Source: Peronospora farinosa (Eukaryota; Oomycota; Peronosporomycetes; Peronosporales; Peronosporaceae). Taken from it: 64,000 bases of DNA. Position 1 is the first letter of the stretch. Every line of letters begins with the position of its first letter. A program made the translations under genes and the position numbers. A model generated the notes under the pieces. The model worked only from the letters and a program-made list of their open reading frames with translations. It was not told where the DNA came from and searched no databases. Where the stretch lies: the NCBI GenBank assembly GCA_947646735.1, contig CANTFK010000606.1, positions 1 to 64,000 of the forward strand, in the 5' to 3' direction. Below are positions 10,120-20,059 of this stretch, in pieces.

Positions 10120-10296
10120 CTTTGCCACTGTGTATCGGTCTATAGATTAACCAAGTCAGCACCAGAGTCGAAGTGAAGTAATAGATACCGCCACTCGATC
10201 TTAAACCTTTTAATTTGCATCATGTAGTCGTTGTCATAGGTTTATCCAATATCAATACACATACTTTTGCATTGCCATATTAGAACGTTTGTAAGA

Positions 10297-11463
10297 ATGT
10301 CAGACGCATTCCCGGCAGCAGGAACTTGTGCGGAGCTGCTTTTGGCTGATAAAAAAGACGCCGTGTATGAAAATGAGCTCAAAAATTTACTACGTGATGT
10401 GTTGGAGCGCGGCTGCGGGGCACATTTGTTGTCGCAGCTGCTACCGGAGCTGTCGGCCTTGTCCTCTTTGCTCTACTACGCAATGTCTGTCGGTGTGCAG
10501 CAGCCTGGTCAGACGCTAGGGGAAGAGTTCTGCGACATCATTCGCGTGACCAAGTCTGGATATGAGCCCGTGGGGCCTGTCCAGCTTTGGCGCCATTTAC
10601 TATGGCTCGCTTGTGGTGTGATGCCCGAGTACCTAGTCGCGCGGTCGCAGAGCGGTTGGAAAAACTTGGGCCTGCTTACGCGTACGCCACGAGAGCGCAT
10701 GGAGCAGCAAATGAGGCTTCGACAAGAAGCTGCAGAAGCAGTTACAGAGGTTTCTGATGGTGTGCAGCCGCCTGTGAAAAGTAAATTGGCAAGGATCAAA
10801 CCACTACGATTGCTTTATCAAGTTGATCGTGTCGTGTATAAACTGAAGTCAATGCGTACGTGGCTTGAAAATGAATGTTTTTCGGCATCGTATCAGTTTA
10901 ATTTGGATTGGGTACTGCAATGGGGAGCCCACGCGCACCTTGCAGCTTTTTACGTGTTCGCACGGTACTTGCACGTGGCGAAGCGAGTAGCCAATATCCA
11001 ATATGTTTTTGTACGGAAGGACTTGATGTCTGGTATGAACCTGTCTTTTCTTGGCTATTTAATGTCGCTGCGGCTGTTTACCACGGCGATACTTGAGCTG
11101 AAGCGGCTTTACGGACACTACAAGCAGGATAAGAAGCGGCAGCAGGAGGCAAGGGCAGTTGCCGGAGTTTCTGCAACTTCGTTTGGTTTTTCAGAGAGAG
11201 TGCCTTCGTCGCTTTCATTCCCAACTGTGAGCAAGGCGTTTTCTCAGCAACAACCCGAACGTGAGCGTAGTGTTCCTCGGCAATCTCGTCGTAAATGTGC
11301 TCTTTGTCTGGGTGAACGTATTTTTCCTGCCGCTACCCCCTGTGGTCACATATTTTGCTGGAAGTGCATCGTAGGCTGGTGCCAAAAGAACAAAGCTGAA
11401 TGCCCGCTTTGTCGTCAAGAGACGCACCCTCAGCAGATCAAGTGCGTGTATAACTACATTTGA
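10297..11463 (+). CDS. PEX10: Peroxisome biogenesis factor 10 (RING E3 ligase)
   Basis: A single exon of 388 residues from the first ATG at 10297. The N-terminal two thirds match the Pex2/Pex12 membrane domain, with hydrophobic segments around HLAAFYVFARYLHVAKR and MNLSFLGYLMSLRLF. The last 58 residues hold a C3HC4 RING finger: CALCLGERIFPAATPCGHIFCWKCI followed by CPLC. PEX10 sits in the peroxisomal membrane with PEX2 and PEX12 and ubiquitinates the PTS1 receptor PEX5 so that it can be recycled. It is divergent from SNRPB; the two starts are 177 bp apart. Confidence 0.92.
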   Translation: MSDAFPAAGTCAELLLADKKDAVYENELKNLLRDVLERGCGAHLLSQLLPELSALSSLLYYAMSVGVQQPGQTLGEEFCDIIRVTKSGYEPVGPVQLWRHLLWLACGVMPEYLVARSQSGWKNLGLLTRTPRERMEQQMRLRQEAAEAVTEVSDGVQPPVKSKLARIKPLRLLYQVDRVVYKLKSMRTWLENECFSASYQFNLDWVLQWGAHAHLAAFYVFARYLHVAKRVANIQYVFVRKDLMSGMNLSFLGYLMSLRLFTTAILELKRLYGHYKQDKKRQQEARAVAGVSATSFGFSERVPSSLSFPTVSKAFSQQQPERERSVPRQSRRKCALCLGERIFPAATPCGHIFCWKCIVGWCQKNKAECPLCRQETHPQQIKCVYNYI

Positions 11464-11509
11464 CCGAGTTACAATGTATATTAATTTCCGGTTATGCTAG
11501 TAGTCTCGA

Positions 11510-12167
11510 TTAGCGTTTCCGGTGACGTTTGTTCTTCTTGTCCATGGACTTAGTAGTCGTTCGTTTTCCCTTTTCTCCCGTCTGCACTTGTGCTTCCGTG
11601 CTTTCCTGATCTCCCTTCGCGGTCTCTACTGCGTCAGCGTACATTTGGTCGCTGCTTAGCGCACTGTGAATGAAACGTTTGGAAGCACTCTTGTCCAGAA
11701 CCAATTTGGGACCCTTTGCCAGCTCTTCTGCGTCCTTGATCTTCTTTATAAAAGCCTTTACACGCTCCTGAATGCAAATACAGATGCCATTGTTAGCAGC
11801 TTTACAAAGTTACTTGAACGGTGTGACATAGACAGTCGTACCAACTCCTGCTTCACGTGCGTCTGTCGGATGTCCTTCGGAGAAACTCCCTGAGTCTTTA
11901 AAAATACAAACAACAATGCGTTGATAGTGTACGCTAGCAGTGTTGTACACGCATAAAGACCAAGTCAATCGATTGTCAACGCACGACCCGATGCCCAGCA
12001 GGTTTAGTACACGTACCTAGCGAAACCTGCACTTTTGCACGCTCCAGAGGACTAAGTGGGGCCACAAATTCTTCCAAGGAGGTCTGCTTAAGAAGAGATA
12101 GATGTTCCTCCACTGCTGCCAGCGTCTGCTCCACGTTACCAAAGGCTTCCACCGATTGCTCGCTCAT
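11510..12167 (-). CDS. C1D: C1D/Lrp1-like nuclear exosome cofactor (Sas10/Utp3/C1D family)
   Basis: Three exons on the minus strand, 12167-12017, 11933-11842 and 11767-11510, joined in frame to give 166 residues. The core matches the Sas10/C1D domain: LSPLERAKVQVSL, then AYTINALLFVFLKTQGVSP, then HVKQELERVKAFIKKIKDAE, then SKRFIHSAL. The C-terminus is lysine/arginine-rich (KKNKRHRKR). C1D and yeast Lrp1/Rrp47 bind structured RNA and stabilise Rrp6 of the nuclear exosome in rRNA and snoRNA 3' processing. The gene converges on PEX10, 46 bp from its stop. Confidence 0.87.
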
Positions 12168-12390
12168 TGTTTAAAAAAATATTGATTGGAAGACGACAAC
12201 TAGAAAATATGAATATTATGCTAAAAAGCTTCAAATATTTCTAAATTGTACAGAAATGGCATACCGGAACCTTTACTTCGAGGTGAAAGTGGATGTGCCT
12301 TTGTGGATAACATGGTGACGACCGCATTTAACATTTTGTAGCTCAGCCACTTTTGTTTTACCAAGCTAGATACTTTAGATGCACTTGTTA

Positions 12391-13212
12391 CTACAACACA
12401 AAGCCGCTGCTAGGTCCATCAGCGTCAGTGTCGGTATTACTGCTGCCATTGACGTCTTCAACACCATTATTATCACTACGAGGGCTCGTGTCTTTCTTGC
12501 TTCTTTTCAAAACCACATCGACGGCATGCGAAGCGGCTGACGTTGGCGCCTGACCGTGTGGATTTCTAGCCTGCAATGTATCAATCAGGGTCTTCTGTAC
12601 GTCAATCATTTCGCCCATCTTACCAACAAGCTCCTGAAACCGTTGGTCCATCAGTGCAATGAACTGCAATAGTAGCACGCTCGTTGGATCTACGGTTTCA
12701 ACGGAGGCCTCCACCGCCGATGCTGAGCGCTTTCTGCCGCTAGTATGATCACCTGACAATGGAACATTTCCGGACATTGGGAGGTAATGAAGAGGATGGG
12801 CACTAATGTTGGCAGTATTTTCTTCACTCTTGGTAGTGGACGATTCTGCTTGCGATGTCAACTCAACTTGCTGGCTCTGTATCGAAGTTTCTTGCTTTGC
12901 TTGAGACGTCTGAGCGTTTTCACGTAATGACTCAGTAGCTGAGCTCGCGCTCACGACGCAGGAGGGTTTTCTACCAGCCATCAACATGACCGACGGCGTC
13001 GCGGGTACTGCAGTAACAAGTTCGTGCTTCACAGAGCTACGAGCGTTCTCCTCTCTAGCCACTTCGTACTGCCGCCGATGCTTTACCGAGTAGACCTCGC
13101 CATCTTTTAAGTGCATCCTTGTGAAGTGCATCTTGAATTTCTGCGTGCGCATGGGCTTGTTGCAGTTCGGGAACGTGCAAATGATGCCATTCTTGTGCTT
13201 GTTGCCCACCAT
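12391..13212 (-). CDS. C2H2-type zinc-finger protein with coiled coil, function unknown
   Basis: A single exon of 273 residues from a clear ATG. Residues 12-34 form one C2H2-like finger (CTFPNCNKPMRTQKFKMHF then TRMH), followed by a basic stretch. The middle (about 70-170) is low-complexity and rich in Ser/Thr/Gln. Around 180-220 a predicted coiled coil appears (LLLQFIALMDQRFQELVGKM...). The C-terminus is acidic and Asn/Asp-rich, beginning just after a KRSKKD patch that could be a nuclear signal. The design (one finger, disordered linker, dimerising helix) suggests a DNA-binding protein, but I recognise no named family. Confidence 0.7.
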   Translation of the reverse strand: MVGNKHKNGIICTFPNCNKPMRTQKFKMHFTRMHLKDGEVYSVKHRRQYEVAREENARSSVKHELVTAVPATPSVMLMAGRKPSCVVSASSATESLRENAQTSQAKQETSIQSQQVELTSQAESSTTKSEENTANISAHPLHYLPMSGNVPLSGDHTSGRKRSASAVEASVETVDPTSVLLLQFIALMDQRFQELVGKMGEMIDVQKTLIDTLQARNPHGQAPTSAASHAVDVVLKRSKKDTSPRSDNNGVEDVNGSSNTDTDADGPSSGFVL

Positions 13213-13504
13213 TGAGGGATACGCGAGCTTGGGTACCCTCTAGGTTTTATAAGGTTACGCTTGAGACCTCGAATATTTTATGTGATTTATTAAATTGCCA
13301 AAAACTACAGCTTCCTCTATAAGAGCATTTTTTCTACTAAATTATAAGAAGGAGCTAACAGCGAGACCGAGTTTTGTGCTTAAATTTGTTGTTTTTAACT
13401 AATCAATTTCGATAAGTTTTTTAGTGCCGAAATCGGTTTAATATACGTTAAAAACGAAATTATGGGTATAACTAAAACCATTTGGTCATGCACTAACGTC
13501 AACC

Positions 13505-15016
13505 ATGATAGCTACGATACGATTGAGGATGCTGCTCGCGCTGCTACTAATAGCGTTGCTGCAGATACACACTGTCGCTAGGAGCATAAAGTCAACCCTG
13601 GGCTTTATTGACAATAAGCGCGTTGTGGAGCTAGACCCAAGCGTGCAGCACGTTCCGTTGGACCCAGCGAAGGCACATCTGCGGCCACCTCCACCCCAAA
13701 TTCCCTCGTCGTTCGACATCTTTGTGGGTCTTTCTGTCTTCCGCGATGGCTTTCGCTGTGGTAAAACCATTTTCACGGGCATTAAGCGGGCCAAGTACCC
13801 AGAAAGGCTCTTCTTTGGCGTCGTAGACCAGGTGAACACTGGCGACGAGCGTTGTCTTGACGAATATTGCAAGATGGCGGAAGCGGAGTGGCCTGACAAG
13901 GGACTTTGTCCCTACAAAGATCACATTCGTGTTGATTTACGCTCGGCCTTTGAGTCGCGGGGTCCCACGCTCGCGCGCCATCAGCAACAGAAGCTGTTGA
14001 AGCAAGAAGAGTTTTGTTTGCAGCTCGATGGCCACAGCATCTTTACAAATCTCTGGGATGAGAACCTATTGGCCGACTGGAAGCAAGCGGACAATGAGAT
14101 GGCCGTGTTATCCACGTACTTGCACCACATGCATGACTTTGTTCTGGAGAACGGTGACAACGCGATCAACGCAGAGTTGCCCCATCTGTGCTCGACCATT
14201 CGCGACAGGAACGACATAATCCGCAATGACGGTGCCAGTTTGATCCGTGACTCCAAGTATCCGCAGCTGCAGGCGCTCTGGGCTGCCGGTCTGTCGTTTA
14301 GCAAGTGCCACGCTGAACGTCGTGTGCTGGTGGACTCGCACACGCTCTGGATGTTTGATGGCGAGGAGTTTTTGCGCGCGTCTCGCTTGTGGACGAATGG
14401 TTACGATATATACTCTCCTAGTGAAATGGGCTCCGTGATCTACCATAACTACACAAGGCCGTCTGTCACCTATGACCGCATGAAGGTGGATCCGCGGGTA
14501 AAGGCGCGCGAGAAGGAAATGGGAAAACACCGTTTCTATCACATCGTTGGCAAACCTGTCAAGGGCATGATTGACACGTACGAACTGGACAAGTACGGAT
14601 TCGGCTCTGTGCGTTCGTTTAAGACATATCTCAACTTTTCTGGTGTGACTTTCCAGGAAGGTGTGAAGGATAAAGATTCATGTAAGCAACTTCACTGGGT
14701 ACCTTATGAGAATGCAACAGAGATTGAAGCTCTGATGGAAAATGGCTGGAAGTTGCAGGGGCTTGCTGCAGATGTCCGCGCTGAAAAAAGTGCGAATTTC
14801 AGCGACGATGAGGGGTTAGCAAGGTCGAAGGCGCGGCTGCGGCAGGAACTTGTGGACACTGGTACAGCGAAGGGTCCCTCCGCTACACCAGTATGGCTCT
14901 TCATGTTTGTAGTTGTCGCTGTTCTTTTCGTGACTCTATCGAATGACAGCGTATACCGATCGATCCAACTTACTTTCTACGCCCGTTGGCCGCGCAAAAA
15001 CAGCTCCAAAGAGTAA
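13505..15016 (+). CDS. GT60-type GlcNAc-transferase-like glycosyltransferase, membrane anchored
   Basis: A single exon of 503 residues. Residues 7-22 are a hydrophobic signal anchor (MLLALLLIALLQIH). The catalytic part matches the Glycosyltransferase (GlcNAc) family: SSFDIFVGLSVFRDG, then ERLFFGVVDQVN, then the putative metal motif in CLQLDGHSIF at about 171-180, then QALWAAGLSFSKC and EEFLRASRLWTNGYDIYSP. Well-known members act on cytosolic Skp1 in Dictyostelium and Toxoplasma; the leader here instead points to the Golgi or ER. A second hydrophobic helix near the C-terminus (VWLFMFVVVAVLFVTL) is unusual for a type II enzyme. The acceptor is unknown. The ARM-repeat gene converges on it from downstream. 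Confidence 0.85.
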   Translation: MIATIRLRMLLALLLIALLQIHTVARSIKSTLGFIDNKRVVELDPSVQHVPLDPAKAHLRPPPPQIPSSFDIFVGLSVFRDGFRCGKTIFTGIKRAKYPERLFFGVVDQVNTGDERCLDEYCKMAEAEWPDKGLCPYKDHIRVDLRSAFESRGPTLARHQQQKLLKQEEFCLQLDGHSIFTNLWDENLLADWKQADNEMAVLSTYLHHMHDFVLENGDNAINAELPHLCSTIRDRNDIIRNDGASLIRDSKYPQLQALWAAGLSFSKCHAERRVLVDSHTLWMFDGEEFLRASRLWTNGYDIYSPSEMGSVIYHNYTRPSVTYDRMKVDPRVKAREKEMGKHRFYHIVGKPVKGMIDTYELDKYGFGSVRSFKTYLNFSGVTFQEGVKDKDSCKQLHWVPYENATEIEALMENGWKLQGLAADVRAEKSANFSDDEGLARSKARLRQELVDTGTAKGPSATPVWLFMFVVVAVLFVTLSNDSVYRSIQLTFYARWPRKNSSKE

Positions 15017-15092
15017 TGGGGCACATTGATCATAGAAGACGTGTTCCGCATTGACATGCAAAAAAAAGTCTTGCTCACACTTCAAGACCTGT

Positions 15093-16259
15093 CTACTTAA
15101 GCTGTTCGAGCAACGAGGTTAGAGACTGTTTCGCGTTGGTGTTGAGCACGTCATCGTCGGTTTCTTGAATGCGCTGTAAAGCTGAAAGAGCACCGTTAGA
15201 GCGGCACCAGGCCACGTTTTTCTCGTTGTTTACTACAACACTCTCCAACGCAAGTAGCGCATTAGTCTGAAGCGATTCCAATACCGCACTCTCAATGTGT
15301 TGGACCAGCATTCCCAGTCCGCCGGCTTCAGCCACGAGTGACTGGCTGGCTGCATTGAGATGAACGCCATGGTGTACAGCCCAGGCAGCGTTGCTGTTAA
15401 CATCTTCAGAGAATACTGGTGACAGCAACAGCACAAGAGTCGGCAACGCGCCATTCTCGCGAATCAAATCCTGTATGTCGATGTCCCACCCAGAGACAAT
15501 ATTACCCAGAGCAAAAGTAGCTGCCCCGCGCAGCGGATCGCTGTACTCGTCTTCAAGCAGCTCGCATATGCGCTGCACGCCGTCTTGCTCGATGATCTGG
15601 TGTCGGCCTTGGGCGCAGCTAGCAATGTTAGCTATGCAAGTCAAGGCTGCACGCTTGATGGCTTCGTGTGGGCTCGCAAGTACGCTCAAAACTGCGCGCA
15701 CAACCTTTGAAGAAGAAACGACGTCCGCAGCCGTCGGTTCCAGCGCCACGTTGCCCAATATGAGACACGCAGCTGCCTGTAGTCGAGGGTCCGTTTGCGT
15801 CACAAACGGGATCAAAATCTCCAATGCGTCCAGTCGAACAAGCTCTTGAGTCACGAGAGACTCCGTTGACAAGCGAATGAGCGCCAGGAAAGCCGGCACC
15901 AGTAGATCAGATGACACAATGGTGTCACTATCTTGAAGAAAGCTTAACAAAGTCTCCAGCGTGTTACTGTCGACAATCTCCAAAACATGTCGCTCCTTGA
16001 CCGCCCTGTCCATAGACGAGCTTAGTTCAATTGCATTCATGGCCGCTACACGGTCATCGGTAGAGGTTTTCTTGGCTTTAAGTGTGGTCGCCAGATCAAA
16101 GATGCTGCCAGATGACGTTGCGAAGCTCTGGAAAGTTGTGAGTGATAAGGGAAGACATTGAACTACCAAAGGACGAGTACGTATTGTTGCTGTAGTAAGT
16201 GGCGCAACAGTAAGCGCACCCCAGCGTCGCACGGAACCGACCACTTGCCTCAGTAGCAT
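15093..16259 (-). CDS. Armadillo-repeat protein with possible mitochondrial presequence
   Basis: A single exon of 388 residues. The first 50 residues contain five or more Arg, many Thr/Ser/Leu and no acidic residue, which fits a mitochondrial targeting peptide. From about residue 110 to the end there are roughly six ARM repeats, for example LQAAACLILGNVALEP, AIKRAALTCIANIASC, PLRGAATFALGNIVSG and DVNSNAAWAVHHGVHL. The repeats resemble importin-alpha or fungal Vac8 in pattern, but the N-terminal importin-beta-binding region is absent. ARM arrays bind partner proteins. No specific function can be assigned, and the location is inferred from composition alone. Confidence 0.75.
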   Translation of the reverse strand: MLLRQVVGSVRRWGALTVAPLTTATIRTRPLVVQCLPLSLTTFQSFATSSGSIFDLATTLKAKKTSTDDRVAAMNAIELSSSMDRAVKERHVLEIVDSNTLETLLSFLQDSDTIVSSDLLVPAFLALIRLSTESLVTQELVRLDALEILIPFVTQTDPRLQAAACLILGNVALEPTAADVVSSSKVVRAVLSVLASPHEAIKRAALTCIANIASCAQGRHQIIEQDGVQRICELLEDEYSDPLRGAATFALGNIVSGWDIDIQDLIRENGALPTLVLLLSPVFSEDVNSNAAWAVHHGVHLNAASQSLVAEAGGLGMLVQHIESAVLESLQTNALLALESVVVNNEKNVAWCRSNGALSALQRIQETDDDVLNTNAKQSLTSLLEQLK

Positions 16260-16350
16260 TTGAGAATTATGTAAATGTGTGTGCTATTAAAGTTTGTCAC
16301 TAAGTCGTCACTAAAGCGAAACAATTCGACTAATACGTAGCTATAGTAAA

Positions 16351-18587
16351 ATGGGCAAGAATCGGCACAGTAAAGACCGATTGTTCATTACGCAGACCGA
16401 GCACAAGTATCTCTACGGTGGTAAAAAGCAGGAGATCCGTCGAGCTTACAAACGTATGCAGTGTAGATTTTCTTTTCTTGTCTTCTTTTGTTGTTTGTGA
16501 TACTAGCTCTGGTGATGGTGCTGTGTCATTTAGGTCTTCCATTCAACTGCTGTGCTATCACTCTCTGTCCCTTCACGGTACGACCAGAAGATCATCACTG
16601 TCTTGTACTATTTTATTGTGCATAATTCATTGCATAATATGATTTTAGAATCCGGTATGCACACACGAGGGTCACTTGTTTGATTTGGAAGCTGTCGTAC
16701 CTTACGTGAAAGAGCATCAGATCGTACGTCTTGCAATTGATGATATTGGCGCAGATGTTTTACCAACTATTGACATTGTTGCTTTGCAGAATCCTGTGAC
16801 GGGAAAGCCTCTTCTTTTGAAGGAACTTATCCAGTTGCACTTTAGCAAGAATTCACAAGGGGAGTATTTCTGCCCCGTCACTTACAAGGTCTTCACAGAC
16901 AATACCAAGATTGCCGCAATTGCGACTACAGGCAACGTTTTCTGCCACGAAGCAGTTGAAGAGCTTAACATCAAGCCTAAGAATTGGACGGTACCAATCT
17001 GCGGCTGTATAATGTATAGGTTTACATGGATGCTAACAATAGCTTCTCTCTGGATTTATGCCAGGATCTTATATCTGGTGTAAAGTTTAAGCGCAAAGAC
17101 ATCATCATTCTGCAGGATCCGCAAGATTTGTCCACTCGCGAAATAGAGAATTTTGAGCATTTACGACGCGCAAAAGCGTGCGACCACGTACGTACAAGGA
17201 AATGTTGCGTTCATTACACTGTTTGGTAATGAAAAGTATGCTATATGGTGTAGAATGTCTCTGTAACAGCTGCAGCTCGAAATATTCGTACAAACGCTGC
17301 CACAGATCGCATTCTTGAAGAGGTAAGGGGCTGGAGCGAGTTGATATGCTCGGTAACAATGGCCGGAGATAGCTCACACGATTTTGTGTATATGGTAGCT
17401 GGACGCTAAGCGAGCGGCGCAAAAGGAGCTAGCAAAAAAGATTTTGAGCAAAGCTGATGGCGTGAGCGAAAAGGATAGAATTGTTGCTTCGTTGACCCAC
17501 CGCAATTTGTCACAAAAATATGCTGTGTCAAAGAAGATGGCAGGATCAAGCAAGTTGCAATACTCACAATTTACTTCAGGAGAATGCTCAAGCTCGTTTA
17601 CGTCTAGTGTGAGATCTCCCGTAACGAGCAATGCGATGGCGCTAGCCTCTGAACAGGAGCTTCTTGAGCGGAGGTGGCAGGCTGTGCGAAAGCTGAAGAA
17701 GAAAGGCCTTGTGAGACTTGAGACCACCCTTGGCAACATTAATGTGGAGGTGGATTGCGATATCGTTCCGCAGACGGCAGATAACTTTTTGACCTTGTGT
17801 CAGAACAAGTATTACGACGGTACCTTGTTTCACCGTGTCATCAAAGGATTCATGATGCAAGGAGGAGATCCAACAGGAACAGGTCGAGGTGGCGAATCCA
17901 TTTGGAAGAACCCATTCCGTGATGAAATCGACAGCCGACTGGTAAGGAGATGTAATTAGCTTTCAAGTATGCCATATCATTGCCTAAACCTTACCTGTGA
18001 CGGCTTTTGCGTGTCTTCTGCAGTCTCACGACCAACGAGGTGTGCTGAGCATGGCAAACGCTGGACCGGATACGAACAACTCCCAGTTTTTCATTATCTT
18101 CAAAGTATGCCCACACTTGGATAAAAAGCACGCTGTATTTGGTCGGGTTGTTGGAGGGATGGATGTGCTGGACACCGTTGAACACGTGGAGACTGGTGCA
18201 GAAGACCGTCCTATCGAGGATATACGCATTAAGAGTGCTCAAGTTTTTATAAATCCGTTTCAGGAATACGAGGAAGCTCAGGAGCAAGGTCTAGACGTCG
18301 TGCAGGCAGCGAAAGAAAAGGCTGCGCGGGAGGCAAATGATCAAGTGCAGGGTGCTGTGTTGAAAGTCGGTGGGAAGTGGGTCGCCTATGACGATTTAGC
18401 AGAAGTGGATGTGGCGACAATCCCCACAAGCGAAACAACTAAAGAAGAGAACGTGGGGAAATATTTGACGACCAAATGCGATGGCGTCACCAAGAAGCGG
18501 CTGTCGAAACCTCGAATACCTACTGCCATAGAAAGCAAGAAGAAGAGCAAGAAATCATCTGGATTTGGTAGTTTTTCTGGGTGGTGA
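16351..18587 (+). CDS. PPIL2: PPIL2/Cyp60-type cyclophilin with U-box
   Basis: Seven exons: 16351-16453, 16534-16577, 16649-16990, 17065-17187, 17254-17322, 17399-17941 and 18024-18587. All introns are GT-AG and 66-82 bp, giving 595 residues. The start [14 protein letters not shown] matches the family's MGKKQHxKDK. Next comes the U-box region ([27 protein letters not shown], then [12 protein letters not shown] and [18 protein letters not shown]). The cyclophilin domain starts at about residue 345 with [17 protein letters not shown] and carries [19 protein letters not shown] and [16 protein letters not shown]. The C-terminus ends in SGFGSFSGW, nearly identical to family members. PPIL2 is a nuclear, spliceosome-linked prolyl isomerase and ubiquitin ligase. 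Confidence 0.94.
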
Positions 18588-18688
18588 TGCTATTATTCGG
18601 AACTGAATTGGCCAAACGCAACCTTCACACAGAAACATGATGGCTGTTGGGGTAAAGCTCTACTGACATTTTTCTACTAAAAACAAGG

Positions 18689-19290
18689 ATGTGGGAAGGA
18701 CTGTTTGCATCAATGGACAAATACTTCGTGGAGAAAGGTATTGGTGAGGATATGTACGTGATTGTGTACAAAGCCAATGACAGGGTGCGTTGACTATTCC
18801 GTTTTACTTACGTAGAATCAGTGGGCTTTGCGACCGAGTTATCTAGGAGAGCGGTGGAATCGGGAATGTTCAAAAATGCCGATGGTAGGATAAAGGTGCT
18901 CCTGTTGTAGATAAAAAATTATTGATCCACTGCTGTTTGCATCTTGTATTTTTTTCAAAGCTGTGTCAAGGCGAGACTGTAATAGTTGGCGGCAAATAGC
19001 GTATTTGACCTTGAATTTACGCAATCAAGTAGCAGCACTTAAGAAATTGTTGTAGCTGTTCGGTAGCAATTGGTAGGTGTCGTAGTTGTTAGAAAGGCAT
19101 GGGCATACAATTGAGTAATTAGTCTCTTTTGTGGTAGCGTTCGCTGAACCAGACGACACAGCGACAATCTACGTATCTACAGATGCTATAAACGCTGTCG
19201 AAGAGCTTAATAAGAGCGGACAGGTTAAGACATTGGTTTTTATAGCAATGTCTTTATTTTTTAACATTTAACTACTAAACAAGTTCAGAT
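18689..19290 (+). other. Unrecognised short-exon gene or relic
   Basis: An ATG at 18689 opens a frame starting MWEGLFASMDKYFVEKGIG that stops after 34 codons. Further protein-like open blocks on the same strand include one around 18815-18900 (containing RRAVESGMFKNADGR) and one around 19138-19270 (containing AEPDDTATIYVSTDAINAVEEL, preceded by a good acceptor TGTGGTAG). They could be exons joined by introns starting at 18755 (GTATTG), or remnants of a dead gene. I cannot build one convincing continuous model and recognise no family. It starts about 100 bp downstream of PPIL2. Confidence 0.35.
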
Positions 19291-20059
19291 TCTAACCTCT
19301 AACTCTAATTTATGCAAATTTGATTGGTCAGAATGTTTATCATCCGGGTAGAATTAAGACGTCAATTGGCGATATCATTTCTCTTACAATGTGATGATCT
19401 TACTATACTAATAGTACTGGTGCCTGATTTACATGACAAAAATATGATGTCGAGCCAACGACTTCGCACATGATGGTACATTTTACATTTTGCTACCATA
19501 CAAGCAGGCTGTAAGAAAACATTAAGGAATAATAGATGCGTTCAAGCTTCTTTGTCGCAACTTTCCATTAGTCACTTCTGTCGGGTAATGCGACAAATCA
19601 TCATGCAGCATGCAGCTCAAAATTTCAGCAATGTATCAGTACTTATGACAACAGTGTACCTGGCCCCACTTTGAGCTTTGGCAATCTATGACGAAGATTT
19701 AAAATTTGTTAACATAGCAATATAAGGTGGCAAAGATTGGAAATGTTAACAAATTTATGTTATAAAAATAAATTTTGCAATCTACAAGTGCTCAAAAAGA
19801 TATGATGTTTAGATATTAATTTTTATAATGTAAATTCGACTGATACAAGCGCTATTACGCAGCGTAAAGAATTGGCGCAGAGGTCCGTCACTAAGGCTAC
19901 CGTCGTCATCATCGTCGTCGTCTTTTTAAGCGCGTTCACTTTTAGCAATTGAGTTTCCGTGGCTTTTACATATTTAAGTTTCAAAAAGCTACTTCTCTTC
20001 AACATCAAACAAGATCAAGGTTCAAGATGGCTACTATTTTTTGGTTAAAACATCGCTAA
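19291..20059. other. AT-rich intergenic DNA
   Basis: No gene or RNA gene is seen. The stretch is AT-rich, with near-repeats such as AAATTTGTTAACAT / AATGTTAACAAATTT at about 19700-19755 that form an imperfect inverted repeat between the unrecognised segment and CDT1. Confidence 0.4.
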
